From assembly GCA_027031485.1 (NCBI GenBank), contig JALVQI010000059.1:1-44718 (forward strand): a stretch of DNA of 44,718 bases. Direction: 5' to 3'. A model generated the notes under the pieces. The model was not told where the DNA came from. It searched no databases and was given only the letters and a program-made list of their open reading frames with translations. A program made the position numbers and the translations under genes. Source of the DNA: Candidatus Aminicenantota bacterium. Lineage in GTDB: Bacteria > Acidobacteriota > Aminicenantia > JAMOAD01. How positions within the stretch are numbered: position 1 is the first letter of the stretch; each line of letters opens with the position of its first letter. Below, piece by piece: positions 25,823 to 34,776 of this stretch.

Positions 25823-27922
25823 ATGGGTAAAAAAAGATTATTTACGTTTTTCATCCTATTTCTTTTTTTTAATACTCTGGGATTTTCTTTAACCCCTAAA
25901 AAGTTTGAAGAGCATCTTCTTAAAAAAGGAGAGATTCTTAAATATTCAATGAAAGTTAAGATAATTCCCAAACTCAATTTTCTTCAGGGAAATTTGACCA
26001 TTAGCTTTGGTCCGATAAACAAAATAATTTTCCTTCTTGACAGAAGAGCGATGATTTCAAAAGTTTCAACAGGTTTGAGGGGTACGAGGATAACTGTTAT
26101 ATCGGATGAGAAGACTTTGAAAGGTTTAAATATTAACTATGAAGAGATGGATAAAGAAACACTCAAAAATGCGAAAGTCTATCAAGTTACTTTAGATGAG
26201 GAAAAAGATAAGTTTTCCCACCTTGATATAAGCTATAAGATTTTAGTTAAGGATAGTGGGAATAATATATCTTTTTCTCATCTGAAAAAAGAGGGCAGAC
26301 CTGTTAGTGTAATTGACAGAAGGGGAATATTTTTAACTTTTGGTAACTTATGGTATCCTTTTGTACCGGGACATCTTGCAAAATATAATCTTGAAGTTAG
26401 TGTTCCCAAACCCTACAAAGTTGTTTCAGAGGGTATAATGGGTAGAAGTTCAGACGCATTTAACAATATATTTTTCTTTAATATAGATAATCCCATTGAA
26501 GGAATTGATCTTGCCGGGGGAGACTATATTATCTCTGAAGAGACGCACAATGGGATCAAAGTGGGAACATACTTTTTTATAAAGGAAGCGAATTTATCTC
26601 CTGTTTATCTTAAAAAGACAAAAGCATATATAGAGCTTTATGAAAAGATCTTTACCAAATATCCTTTTTCAAAATTTCTTGTGGTTGAAAACTTTTTGCA
26701 GACAGGGTATGGTATGCCCTCCTTTACCCTTCTGGGAAACAGAGTGATTAGATTACCCTTTATTGTGGATACCTCCCTGGGGCATGAAATTTTGCATAAT
26801 TGGTGGGGTAACTCTGTTTATGTGGATTATTCCGGAGGAAACTGGTGTGAAGGTTTGACTGTGTTTTATGCGGACTATCTTTACTCGGATATGAAGGGAA
26901 AGGGTAAGTCGTATAGGTTTCAGATACTCAAGGACTATTATTCCTATGTTACTCCTGATAATGAGATAGCGATAAAAGATTTTAGAAGCAGGGTTGATGA
27001 AGCTACAAGAACAATTGGTTATGGAAAATCCATGATGTTCTTTTATATGCTCAGAAATCTTGTCGGAAAGGAAAATTTTGAAACAGGATTAAGAAGATTT
27101 GCTATTAAATATAAATTTAAGAGGGCATCTTTTGACAATATTAGAGAAATAATGGAAGATATTTCTGATAAAAACTTAGATAACTTTTTTTATCAGTGGA
27201 TATATAAAAAAGGTGCTCCACAATTTAAAGTGGAATTTGAAAAGCAGTACAAAAGCGGTCAGTATTATATACTCAAGTTGAAAATTTCTCAAATTCAATC
27301 GGGTGAACCCTACATAATGGATGTCCCGGCTCTTATTGTGGCTGAAGACGGGAGTTCTACAAAACATACGCTCTCTCTATATGAAAGGGAACAGGAGGTA
27401 ATTCTTCAGCTCACTAAAAAAGCTTCAGGATTTTACCTTGATCCGGATTATGAAGTGTTTAGAAAGTTATATGATCAGGAAGTTCCTCCTTCTATTTCAC
27501 TCTTTATCGGTAAAAATAAGATTCAAATTAGCGGTGAAAAAAACAGGTTTGATAGTGAGATTGCGGACTCATTTCCAAATAAAAATTTTGATAAAAGCTC
27601 CACCAGAATAGTTGTTATAAACCCCAAAAAAGAGATTGTTCTTGAAAAGCTAAAGGAGTTAGGCTTTTCAGTAAGAGGAGAATCACTTAATATAGATGGT
27701 ATGGAATATGATTTGAAAGACCTCAGTATAATTTTAACTACAAAGGAGGCCAGTGGTTTTTATATGCTCATTTCAACTTCAAATTTCAGTTTTCCTTCAT
27801 CTTTACTACCTAAAATTATTCATTACGGAAAATATGGGCTTTTAATCTGGGATAAAAATCAGAATTTGATTAAAAAAGTTGAACTATTTCCTAAAAACTC
27901 ACCCCTTTCTATAAAGTTTTAG
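25823..27922 (+). CDS. Exported M1-like zinc aminopeptidase
   Basis: A 699-residue protein. A signal peptide (about 1-24) is followed by an N-terminal beta domain and a gluzincin domain with HEILH at 321-325. The third zinc ligand is Glu343 (GNWCEGL), 17 residues after the motif rather than the 18 of classical M1 enzymes. A C-terminal beta domain follows (about 470-695). It lacks a visible GAMEN motif (GYGMPSF occurs at the corresponding place), so a different substrate mode is likely. AGGAGG precedes the ATG. It is the last gene of the tlyA operon; no terminator hairpin is obvious after it. Confidence 0.8.
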   Translation: MGKKRLFTFFILFLFFNTLGFSLTPKKFEEHLLKKGEILKYSMKVKIIPKLNFLQGNLTISFGPINKIIFLLDRRAMISKVSTGLRGTRITVISDEKTLKGLNINYEEMDKETLKNAKVYQVTLDEEKDKFSHLDISYKILVKDSGNNISFSHLKKEGRPVSVIDRRGIFLTFGNLWYPFVPGHLAKYNLEVSVPKPYKVVSEGIMGRSSDAFNNIFFFNIDNPIEGIDLAGGDYIISEETHNGIKVGTYFFIKEANLSPVYLKKTKAYIELYEKIFTKYPFSKFLVVENFLQTGYGMPSFTLLGNRVIRLPFIVDTSLGHEILHNWWGNSVYVDYSGGNWCEGLTVFYADYLYSDMKGKGKSYRFQILKDYYSYVTPDNEIAIKDFRSRVDEATRTIGYGKSMMFFYMLRNLVGKENFETGLRRFAIKYKFKRASFDNIREIMEDISDKNLDNFFYQWIYKKGAPQFKVEFEKQYKSGQYYILKLKISQIQSGEPYIMDVPALIVAEDGSSTKHTLSLYEREQEVILQLTKKASGFYLDPDYEVFRKLYDQEVPPSISLFIGKNKIQISGEKNRFDSEIADSFPNKNFDKSSTRIVVINPKKEIVLEKLKELGFSVRGESLNIDGMEYDLKDLSIILTTKEASGFYMLISTSNFSFPSSLLPKIIHYGKYGLLIWDKNQNLIKKVELFPKNSPLSIKF

Positions 27923-28086
27923 ATAAGTGTAGAATCTCTGCATATAAAATTTTGCTGTTCCTAAGATTTTTTAGTAAAGTTTAATTTTAGAATAAAGTTT
28001 TAGGATAGGAAGAAATTTTAATTAAATATATTTAAAAAGTTCCTTATGAATAAAGTGTCAAGACAAATAGTGTGTCGGCTATGGTT

Positions 28087-29133
28087 TTAAAACTTTTTTA
28101 AATATTTGAGGTCAGACTTAACCATCATCTTAACAAGTGCCTCAAAATTTACTTCAGGTTTCCAGGCAAGCTTTTCTTTCGCTTTTGAATAATCTCCCCA
28201 TAAAAAGTGTACATCAAGAGGCCTGTAATAGCGTGGATCTATTTCAACTAAAACTTTCCCCGTTTTTTTATCCATTCCCTTTTCATTTATCCCCTCTCCT
28301 TTCCACTCTATCTCAATCCCGACTTCCTTAAAAGCAAGCTCAACAAACTCTCTTACAGAGTGGGATTCTCCGGAGGCAATTACAAAATCTTCAGGTTCCT
28401 TTTGCTGAAGAATCATCCACATTGCTTTTACATAATCTCCGGCAAACCCCCAATCTCTTTTTGCATCAAGGTTTCCCAAATAAAGCTTATCTCTTAATCC
28501 TAACTTTATCCCTGCAACTCCAAGAGTAATTTTTCGTGTGACAAAGTTTTCTCCTCTTCTCGGACTTTCATGGTTGAAAAGAATACCATTGCAGGCAAAA
28601 ACTCCGTATGATTCCCTATAATTAACAGTAATCCAGTAAGCATAAAGCTTTGCCACTGCATATGGACTTGAGGGATGAAAAGGGGTTGTTTCTTTTTGAG
28701 GAAATTCATTGGTATTTCCAAAAAGTTCACTTGTTGAAGCCTGATAAAATTTTGTCTTTTCCTGCAAACCAAGTTCCACCATCGTGTCTAAAATTCTTAA
28801 AGTCCCAAGTGCATCCGAATTTGCTGTATATTCAGGGGCTTCAAATGAGATTCTTACATGACTTTGAGCAGCAAGATTATATATTTCATCAGGTTTTACC
28901 TTTGCAATTATTTTATATATTGAAGAGCTATCCGTCATATCTCCATAGTGAAGAAAAATTTTCTGACCCTTTTCTCTCGCTTTTTTTACGATAGGGTCTA
29001 TTCTATGTCTGTTTACCAGTGAGCTTGTTCTTCTGACTATTCCGTGTACTTCATAACCCTTTTCCAGTAAAAATTCAGCAAGATAAGAACCATCCTGCCC
29101 AGTTATTCCTGTAATTAATGCTATTTTACTCAT
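28087..29133 (-). CDS. gmd: GDP-mannose 4,6-dehydratase
   Basis: A 348-residue short-chain dehydrogenase/reductase of the extended type: [15 protein letters not shown] (NAD(P) site, residues 7-21), the STSELFG motif (133-139), and the YxxxK pair Y158/K162. It converts GDP-D-mannose to GDP-4-keto-6-deoxymannose, the precursor of fucose, rhamnose and perosamine sugars. No fcl or other partner is next to it. It sits 11 bases downstream of dnaB, with AAGGAGG before the ATG. Confidence 0.95.
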   Translation of the reverse strand: MSKIALITGITGQDGSYLAEFLLEKGYEVHGIVRRTSSLVNRHRIDPIVKKAREKGQKIFLHYGDMTDSSSIYKIIAKVKPDEIYNLAAQSHVRISFEAPEYTANSDALGTLRILDTMVELGLQEKTKFYQASTSELFGNTNEFPQKETTPFHPSSPYAVAKLYAYWITVNYRESYGVFACNGILFNHESPRRGENFVTRKITLGVAGIKLGLRDKLYLGNLDAKRDWGFAGDYVKAMWMILQQKEPEDFVIASGESHSVREFVELAFKEVGIEIEWKGEGINEKGMDKKTGKVLVEIDPRYYRPLDVHFLWGDYSKAKEKLAWKPEVNFEALVKMMVKSDLKYLKKF

Positions 29134-29144
29134 AGTATCCTCCT

Positions 29145-30545
29145 TTATTCAAGATCCCGGAGTAGATTTAAGATTTCCTCCTTATCCGGTAAGGAAGCAT
29201 TGGTAAATTTTGTCGTGGCTCCCATGAAAATTAAAAGCTCTGAACCAATGGTTCCATTTCTATGTTTTGCAATTATAATTTCCGCTATGCCTGAAAACCT
29301 TGCTTCATTGGGAAAATATACTTCCGGTCTATAGACAAACATCACAAGGTCTGCATCCTGTTCGATAGCTCCCGATTCTCTCAAATCGGAAAGTCTCGGT
29401 CTTCTTGCTCCGGGTCTTGTTTCCACCGCTCTTGAAAGCTGGGAAATAGCTATAATTGGAATATCAAGATCTTTTGCTAACTCTTTGAGCCCTCTTGAAA
29501 TAAGGCTCACTTCACTCACCCTCGATTCTGTAAACCTTCCGGCTTTTGCGAGTTGGATATAATCCACAATAAATAAATCACACTTGTTTATATCATAAAG
29601 CCTTTTAGCTCTTGCGCTTAATTCTACTATTGAAATTCCACCTGTTTCATCAATGAATATGTTCATATTAGAAATGGAATTGGCCGAATCAAAAATTTTC
29701 TGTCTCTCTTCCTTTGTGAGAATACCGTCTCTTATTTTATTTGAGAAAATACCGGAATCTATTGAAACCAATCTCTTGTAAAGTTCCTCTTTGCTCATTT
29801 CAAGGGAAAAAATTCCCACACATCCACCATTTCTGGCGACATTGTAAGCAATATTAAGAGCAAAAGCTGTTTTCCCCATACCAGGTCTTCCTGCAACAAC
29901 TATCAAATTCTGCTTTTGAAATCCGCCGGTTCTATTATCTATATCTATGAAACCTGTAGCAAGCCCTGGCTTATAACCTTTTCTCTTTTTTTCCAGTTCC
30001 TCTAAAAAATCTTTGTGAATTTGACCTATATTGACAAAACCTTTTGAAACTCCACCCTCGGCGAGTTCAAGGAGTTTTATTTGAGCTTTATCCAATATTT
30101 CTTCCGGAGTAACTATTTCTTCTGTAACAGAAGTCATCAGTTCGTTTGCCAGATAAAACAGTTTTCTCTTTAAACTTTTCTCTTTTAAGATTTTTACATA
30201 ATGGTCTATATTCTCAAGAACAGGAACACCATCCGTAAGTTCGGAAACATAGCTAAAGCCCCCTGCATCCTCTATAAGGCCTCTGTCCTTCAGATAATCA
30301 GCAAGGGTCACCAGATCACATCGGTTGTTTTCCTGAAAAATTTCCAATATTGCTTCAAAAATTATCTGATGGGTTTTTAAATAAAAATCCCTTTTCTCAA
30401 GATCTATAAAACTTCCGAAAAAAAGCTGATTGTTTTTTAAAACAGCTCCCAATACGGATTTTTCAGTAGTTATACTTGCCGGTAATTCCGGAACTAAATT
30501 TTTCTTTTTTCTTTTTTTGTTAGGACCCTCGGAAGATGAGGCCAT
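29145..30545 (-). CDS. dnaB: Replicative DNA helicase DnaB
   Basis: A 466-residue hexameric helicase of the replication fork. The N-terminal DnaB domain runs to about residue 150; the RecA-like domain has Walker A GRPGMGKT at 219-226, Walker [10 protein letters not shown] and the H4-like QLSRAVETR with an arginine finger region. No intein is present. The first 25 residues are basic and atypical. The start lies two bases after the rplI stop, so it is translationally coupled. Confidence 0.95.
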   Translation of the reverse strand: MASSSEGPNKKRKKKNLVPELPASITTEKSVLGAVLKNNQLFFGSFIDLEKRDFYLKTHQIIFEAILEIFQENNRCDLVTLADYLKDRGLIEDAGGFSYVSELTDGVPVLENIDHYVKILKEKSLKRKLFYLANELMTSVTEEIVTPEEILDKAQIKLLELAEGGVSKGFVNIGQIHKDFLEELEKKRKGYKPGLATGFIDIDNRTGGFQKQNLIVVAGRPGMGKTAFALNIAYNVARNGGCVGIFSLEMSKEELYKRLVSIDSGIFSNKIRDGILTKEERQKIFDSANSISNMNIFIDETGGISIVELSARAKRLYDINKCDLFIVDYIQLAKAGRFTESRVSEVSLISRGLKELAKDLDIPIIAISQLSRAVETRPGARRPRLSDLRESGAIEQDADLVMFVYRPEVYFPNEARFSGIAEIIIAKHRNGTIGSELLIFMGATTKFTNASLPDKEEILNLLRDLE

Positions 30546-30547
30546 TT

Positions 30548-30994
30548 TTATTCTTCTTTTTCTACATTTATTTTTAAAACTGCCTTTACAGAGGGGTGAA
30601 TTCTTACCTCTACCTCATATTCTCCCAATTTTTTGATATGTTCATGCAAAAGAATATTCTTTTTATCAATCTCGATTCCCTCAGCCTTCAAGGCTTCCTC
30701 AATATCTGAGGATGTTACGGAACCAAAGAGAGTATCCTCTTCTCCGGCTTTCTTTTTAATGTTAAGAGTAATAGCTTCTATTCTGTTTTTCAATTCCTCT
30801 ACAGTTTTAATCTCCTTTTCTCTCTCCTTTTCAAGCTTTTTCTTCTTTTCCTCTATCATTTTAATATTGCTCTTTGTGACTTTTAAGGCAACACCTTTGG
30901 GAATTAAATAGTTTCTTGCAAAACCATCTTTTACATTAACGACTTCTCCCTTTTTGCCAACATTTTCTATATCTTCCAATAATATAACTCTCAT
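30548..30994 (-). CDS. rplI: 50S ribosomal protein L9
   Basis: A 148-residue protein with the N-terminal L9 signature (MRVILLEDIENVGKKGEVV, then GFARNYLIPKGVA), a long central charged helix and the C-terminal RNA-binding domain. Standard length. GGAGGAG lies just before the ATG. Confidence 0.97.
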   Translation of the reverse strand: MRVILLEDIENVGKKGEVVNVKDGFARNYLIPKGVALKVTKSNIKMIEEKKKKLEKEREKEIKTVEELKNRIEAITLNIKKKAGEEDTLFGSVTSSDIEEALKAEGIEIDKKNILLHEHIKKLGEYEVEVRIHPSVKAVLKINVEKEE

Positions 30995-31003
30995 CTGCTC
31001 CTC

Positions 31004-31255
31004 CTATTTTACAATAAATGGTAATAGGGCCATATGTCTCGCCCTTTTGATTGCAATGGTAAGCCTTTTCTGATGATAATGACATGTTCCGGTAAGTCTT
31101 CTGGACATTATCTTACCATTTTCATGTATGTAATTTTTTAAAAGATTAACATCTTTATAGTCTATATACCACATATTGTGCTTACAAAACCAACAAAATT
31201 TCTTTTTTTGAAAGTAAGAAGATTTGTTTCCTCTTTTGTTTTGATTGTTTGCCAT
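31004..31255 (-). CDS. rpsR: 30S ribosomal protein S18
   Basis: An 83-residue protein with the S18 core ([25 protein letters not shown]-like [24 protein letters not shown]). The CWFC/C pattern resembles the zinc-binding form. The ATG at 31255 is chosen; the longer frame would overlap rpsF and has no Shine-Dalgarno. AAGGAGGAC lies just before this ATG. Confidence 0.95.
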   Translation of the reverse strand: MANNQNKRGNKSSYFQKKKFCWFCKHNMWYIDYKDVNLLKNYIHENGKIMSRRLTGTCHYHQKRLTIAIKRARHMALLPFIVK

Positions 31256-31265
31256 TTTGTCCTCC

Positions 31266-31619
31266 TTAAAACTCCATTGATTCTTCAGTCTTTTTAGCTC
31301 TTTTTTTCTCAAGCTTTTCAGGTTTTTTCAATTCCCTATCCAATTTGATTATAAGCCATCTGAGGATAGCCTCAGTGTGTCTCATTCTGGTTTCAAGCTC
31401 CAGGGGGATATGGGGAGGCGCAGAGAAATTCAGAAGTACATAAAAACCTTCTGTAAATTTTTGAATTTCATAGGCAAGGGTTCTTTTGCCCCAGTCTTCT
31501 TCTCTTGTAATTTCACCACCACCTTCAATAATAATTTTTTTGATGATATCAACTGTTTTTTTCCTTTCCTCTTCCGTGAGGTTAGGTTTGAGAATAAACA
31601 TTAACTCATAATTTTTCAT
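31266..31619 (-). CDS. rpsF: 30S ribosomal protein S6
   Basis: A 117-residue protein with the S6 domain ([32 protein letters not shown]) and a lysine-rich tail. GGAGGATTAA precedes the ATG. Standard rpsF-rpsR-rplI order. Confidence 0.96.
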   Translation of the reverse strand: MKNYELMFILKPNLTEEERKKTVDIIKKIIIEGGGEITREEDWGKRTLAYEIQKFTEGFYVLLNFSAPPHIPLELETRMRHTEAILRWLIIKLDRELKKPEKLEKKRAKKTEESMEF

Positions 31620-32234
31620 TTAATCCTCCTTATGGTTTTTAGCAGCCCCTTTTTCATTAAAAGGAGCAAGGTTTTTTCTTTTATTAAATTTTGTCATAGT
31701 TCTTTCTATTCCAATGCTCAATAAACTGACAATTATCTCCGGAATAGTGTCTATTGTTTTTTTTATTATCTTAAGCTCCTCTTCGGTGAACTCCGAAAGA
31801 ACAAAGCTTGCAAGATCATAAACTCTTTCTCCATTGTTTATACCAATTCTCAGGCGGGGAAAATTCTCTGTCCCAATCTCATTAACAATTGATAACATTC
31901 CCTTGTGAGTACCTGCTCCGCCTTCCTTTCTTAATCTAATAGTCCCCAGAGGAAGGTCTATATCATCATAGATCACAAGAATATCCTCCGGAGAAACCTT
32001 TTTCTCATTCATCCACTTTCTTACGGATTTCCCGGAAAGGTTCATATATGTTATGGGTTTTATTAATAAATGCCTCTTTCCTTTGAAATTAAAGTCTCCG
32101 AACAGACTGCTGTTTTTACTCTTGTTTATTCGTCTATTAAAAGTTTCCGCTATTCTATCTATGGCCATATATCCTGCATTGTGTCGCGTATTCAAATACT
32201 CTTCTCCCGGATTCCCCAATCCAAATATAAGCAC
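31620..32234 (-). CDS. pth: Peptidyl-tRNA hydrolase
   Basis: A 204-residue protein with the family signature: FGLGNPGEEY at 4-13 including Asn8, TRHNAGY with His18, and VIYDDIDLP with the catalytic Asp. It frees tRNA from peptidyl-tRNA that falls off the ribosome. The start is GTG at 32234. A hydrophilic C-terminal extension is present. Confidence 0.96.
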   Translation of the reverse strand: MLIFGLGNPGEEYLNTRHNAGYMAIDRIAETFNRRINKSKNSSLFGDFNFKGKRHLLIKPITYMNLSGKSVRKWMNEKKVSPEDILVIYDDIDLPLGTIRLRKEGGAGTHKGMLSIVNEIGTENFPRLRIGINNGERVYDLASFVLSEFTEEELKIIKKTIDTIPEIIVSLLSIGIERTMTKFNKRKNLAPFNEKGAAKNHKED

Positions 32235-32243
32235 TTTCCGATC

Positions 32244-32903
32244 TTACTCTTCCTCTTTTTCACTCTTACCTTTCTCTTCAACTTCAGGTTCAGCCTTTTC
32301 TTCTTCTCCTTCAATTTCCTCTTCCTCTTCCTCAACCTCTTCTTCCTCTGCCTTGGTTGTTACTGTTGCAATAACAACGGATTCATCTGTCAAAAGTTTA
32401 TATTTATCATCTAAATCTAAATCCGAAACTTTTAATGATTGACCTGAGTGGAGCTCACTAACATCAACCGTAATTTCTTCAATAATGTCTTTCGGTAAAC
32501 AGATAAGGTCAATTTCTCTTGTGATAAAATCAAGGAATCCTCCCTCCTGTTTGACTCCAATAGGTGTTCCGACAAGATGAATGGGAACAGTAATCTCAAC
32601 GGGTTTGTTAAAGTCAACTCTCTTAAAATCAACATGGATAATCTCTCTTCCCAAATAATCATACTGTAGTTCATAAATCATAGCATCATCAACTTTTTTC
32701 CCGTATTTAAGTTTTAGAGTTGTGTTAATACCCATCTTTGATCTTAAAACTTTTTTTACATCATCAAGACTAACTGTAATAGCAACACTGTCTTTGCCTT
32801 CCCCGTAGAGCACCGCGGGAAGTTTTCCCTGAGCTCTTAACTTTTTGGCTAACTCTTTACCTTTCTTTTCTCTTAGTTCAGCTTTAATTTCCAAATGTTC
32901 CAT
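32244..32903 (-). CDS. rplY: 50S ribosomal protein L25 (CTC-type)
   Basis: A 219-residue protein with the L25 domain (LRAQGKLPAVLYGEG at about 22-37) and the longer CTC-type C-terminal domain, ending in a strongly acidic Glu-rich tail (about 180-219). Binds 5S rRNA. Confidence 0.94.
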   Translation of the reverse strand: MEHLEIKAELREKKGKELAKKLRAQGKLPAVLYGEGKDSVAITVSLDDVKKVLRSKMGINTTLKLKYGKKVDDAMIYELQYDYLGREIIHVDFKRVDFNKPVEITVPIHLVGTPIGVKQEGGFLDFITREIDLICLPKDIIEEITVDVSELHSGQSLKVSDLDLDDKYKLLTDESVVIATVTTKAEEEEVEEEEEEIEGEEEKAEPEVEEKGKSEKEEE

Positions 32904-32914
32904 TTTTTACTCCT

Positions 32915-33862
32915 TTATAAAAATAATCTGCTTACAGAGGTTTCCTCATGAATACTCCTTATTGCCTCTCCAAGGAGAGGAGCTGTGGATAAAACCTCTA
33001 TTTTTTTACATTTTTTTGTTTCCTCTGAAAGAGGAATCGTATCTGTAACAACGAGTTTTTCCAAGCCGGATTTTCTAATTCTTTCCAATGCCGGACCTGA
33101 TAATACTGGATGGGTTGCAGCGGCATAGACTTTCTTTGCTCCTTTCTTTAAAAGAGCCTCTACCGTATTGGTCAGTGTTCCGGCGGTATCAACAATATCA
33201 TCCACAATTATGGCAATTTTATCTCTTACCTTACCTATTATATGTCTTAATTCTGCTTTATTTGGTTCATACCTTCTTTTATCAACAATCGCAAGATAGG
33301 CGTTTAGTTCTTCTGCAAACATTCTTGCTCTTTCAACTCCTCCGGCATCGGGAGAAACCACTACAACATTTTCCTCAGGCATTATTTTTTCAAAATACTC
33401 TATAAGAATTGGGAGTGCCATAAGATTATCAACGGGAATATTAAAAAATCCCTGAATCTGAGGTGCATGTAAATCTATTGTTAAAACTCTATCGAAGCCA
33501 CTTGCTGTTATGATATCAGCGACAAGACGACTTGAAATAGGTACCCTCGGTCTATCCTTTCTATCCTGTCTGGCATATCCATAATAAGGTATGACTGCGG
33601 TAATTCTTCCCGCCGAAGCTCTTCTTGCCGCATCTCCCATAATCAGAAGTTCCATAATATGAAAGTTCACATCTTTTGAAAGAGACTGAAATATAAAAAT
33701 ATCTGCACCTCTAATATTTTCAAGTATCTGATATCTAATTTCACCGTCTGAAAATGTTTTTAAAATCTGATTTCCGAGGGGAAGTTCAAGATAATCCGCA
33801 AGCTTTTCAGCTAATTCGGGATTAGAGGATCCGGCAAAAATTTTAATTTTTGTGTAAATCAC
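32915..33862 (-). CDS. prs: Ribose-phosphate pyrophosphokinase
   Basis: A 315-residue PRPP synthetase. The ATP/ribose-binding segment is FSDGEIRYQI, then YGYARQDRK, VVSPDAGGVERA, and the PRPP loop VDDIVDTAGTL near 218-228. Standard length. The start is GTG, in a GTGA overlap with the stop of the ispE frame; GAGGT lies before it. Confidence 0.95.
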   Translation of the reverse strand: MIYTKIKIFAGSSNPELAEKLADYLELPLGNQILKTFSDGEIRYQILENIRGADIFIFQSLSKDVNFHIMELLIMGDAARRASAGRITAVIPYYGYARQDRKDRPRVPISSRLVADIITASGFDRVLTIDLHAPQIQGFFNIPVDNLMALPILIEYFEKIMPEENVVVVSPDAGGVERARMFAEELNAYLAIVDKRRYEPNKAELRHIIGKVRDKIAIIVDDIVDTAGTLTNTVEALLKKGAKKVYAAATHPVLSGPALERIRKSGLEKLVVTDTIPLSEETKKCKKIEVLSTAPLLGEAIRSIHEETSVSRLFL

Positions 33863-34776
33863 TTTTGTACCTCTTTTAATTTATTAAAACTGGGGCGGGA
33901 GGATTCGAACCCCCGAATGTCAGGACCAAAACCTGATGCCTTACCGCTTGGCGACGCCCCAAAATTAAGAAAATACTCCTCTCTGTCTATTGCCCTATAA
34001 AGTTTTAATTCTTTATCATAGGTCCCGGGGATTTCATTTTTCTCTTTGAATCCAGCAAATATAGTTGCGCCGCTTCCACTCATCAAAACAAAATCACTCA
34101 ATTTCAGCATTCTTTTTTTTACCTCTCCTAATTCAGGATATAATTTAAAAGCAAACTTCTCTAATCTATTAAAAAACTTATTAAATTTTCCTTCTAAAAA
34201 ATGAGCATATATTTTACTTTTATCTCCATATTCTGTCAAGCTTTCATAAACCAGCTTTGTTGATACATTGATTTTGGGAATTTTTAATAAAAAGTATTCA
34301 TAAGGAGTCTGAGAAACAGGAAACACAACCTCTCCTCTCCCCATCACAATGGCTGTCCCGCCAAAAAGAAAAAAAGGAACATCAGAACCTATATCTTTGG
34401 CTATTTCCCAGAGTTTTTTAAAGGAAAAATTTAAATTAAAAAGTTTGTTAAGCAAAATCAGAACAGCCGCCGCATTGGAACTTCCTCCTCCAAGTCCGCT
34501 TCCGGCAGGAATTTTCTTTTCTACATGAATCCTCACTCCACTTTCTATTCCCAATCTTTTAATAACTTTTACTACGGTATTGGTTTCATCAATATTTATA
34601 TTTTTATCAGAAAAGGATATATCCGCATCACCTTTAATTTTTTCAACAATTATTTCGTCAGATATTGAAATTGTTTGAAACAAAGAGAAGATCTCATGGT
34701 AGGAATCCTTCCTTTTCCCCGTAATTTCAAGAAAGAGATTTAATTTTCCATAAGAAAGGGCCTTAATCTTTTCCAT
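33859..34776 (-). CDS. ispE: 4-diphosphocytidyl-2-C-methyl-D-erythritol kinase, frame extended through tRNA-Gln
   Basis: A GHMP kinase of the MEP isoprenoid pathway. KLNLFLEI (11-18) and SDVPFFL (131-137, catalytic Asp132) mark the substrate and catalytic parts. The ATP loop is PAGSGLGGGSSNAAAV (90-105), and GSGATIF follows at 234-240. Family members are usually about 280-300 residues and the conserved domain ends near residue 265. The frame stays open through tRNA-Gln: residues 272-296 are the translation of that tRNA, and nine more residues follow before the TGA overlapping prs. It overlaps the TPR gene by 14 bases. Either the tail is real or one base is missing in the TTTT run just before residue 270 (an added T would stop the frame just before the tRNA). 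Confidence 0.9.
   Translation of the reverse strand: MEKIKALSYGKLNLFLEITGKRKDSYHEIFSLFQTISISDEIIVEKIKGDADISFSDKNINIDETNTVVKVIKRLGIESGVRIHVEKKIPAGSGLGGGSSNAAAVLILLNKLFNLNFSFKKLWEIAKDIGSDVPFFLFGGTAIVMGRGEVVFPVSQTPYEYFLLKIPKINVSTKLVYESLTEYGDKSKIYAHFLEGKFNKFFNRLEKFAFKLYPELGEVKKRMLKLSDFVLMSGSGATIFAGFKEKNEIPGTYDKELKLYRAIDREEYFLNFGASPSGKASGFGPDIRGFESSRPSFNKLKEVQK
33890..33961 (-). tRNA. tRNA-Gln (TTG)
   Basis: A 72-base cloverleaf with acceptor TGGGGCG/CGCCCCA, anticodon loop TTTTGGT with anticodon TTG, T-loop GTTCGAATCC and discriminator G. No CCA is encoded. It lies wholly inside the 3' end of the ispE reading frame on the same strand, and 27 bases before the prs start. Confidence 0.95.

Noticed and set aside
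27923-28086. A terminator between the convergent M1 peptidase and gmd genes.
   Set aside because: Only weak AT-rich pairings are visible; none has a stable stem.
28640-28994. ORFs inside gmd, dnaB, prs and the ribosomal genes on the opposite strand.
   Set aside because: They are shadows of well-supported genes, with no signals of their own.
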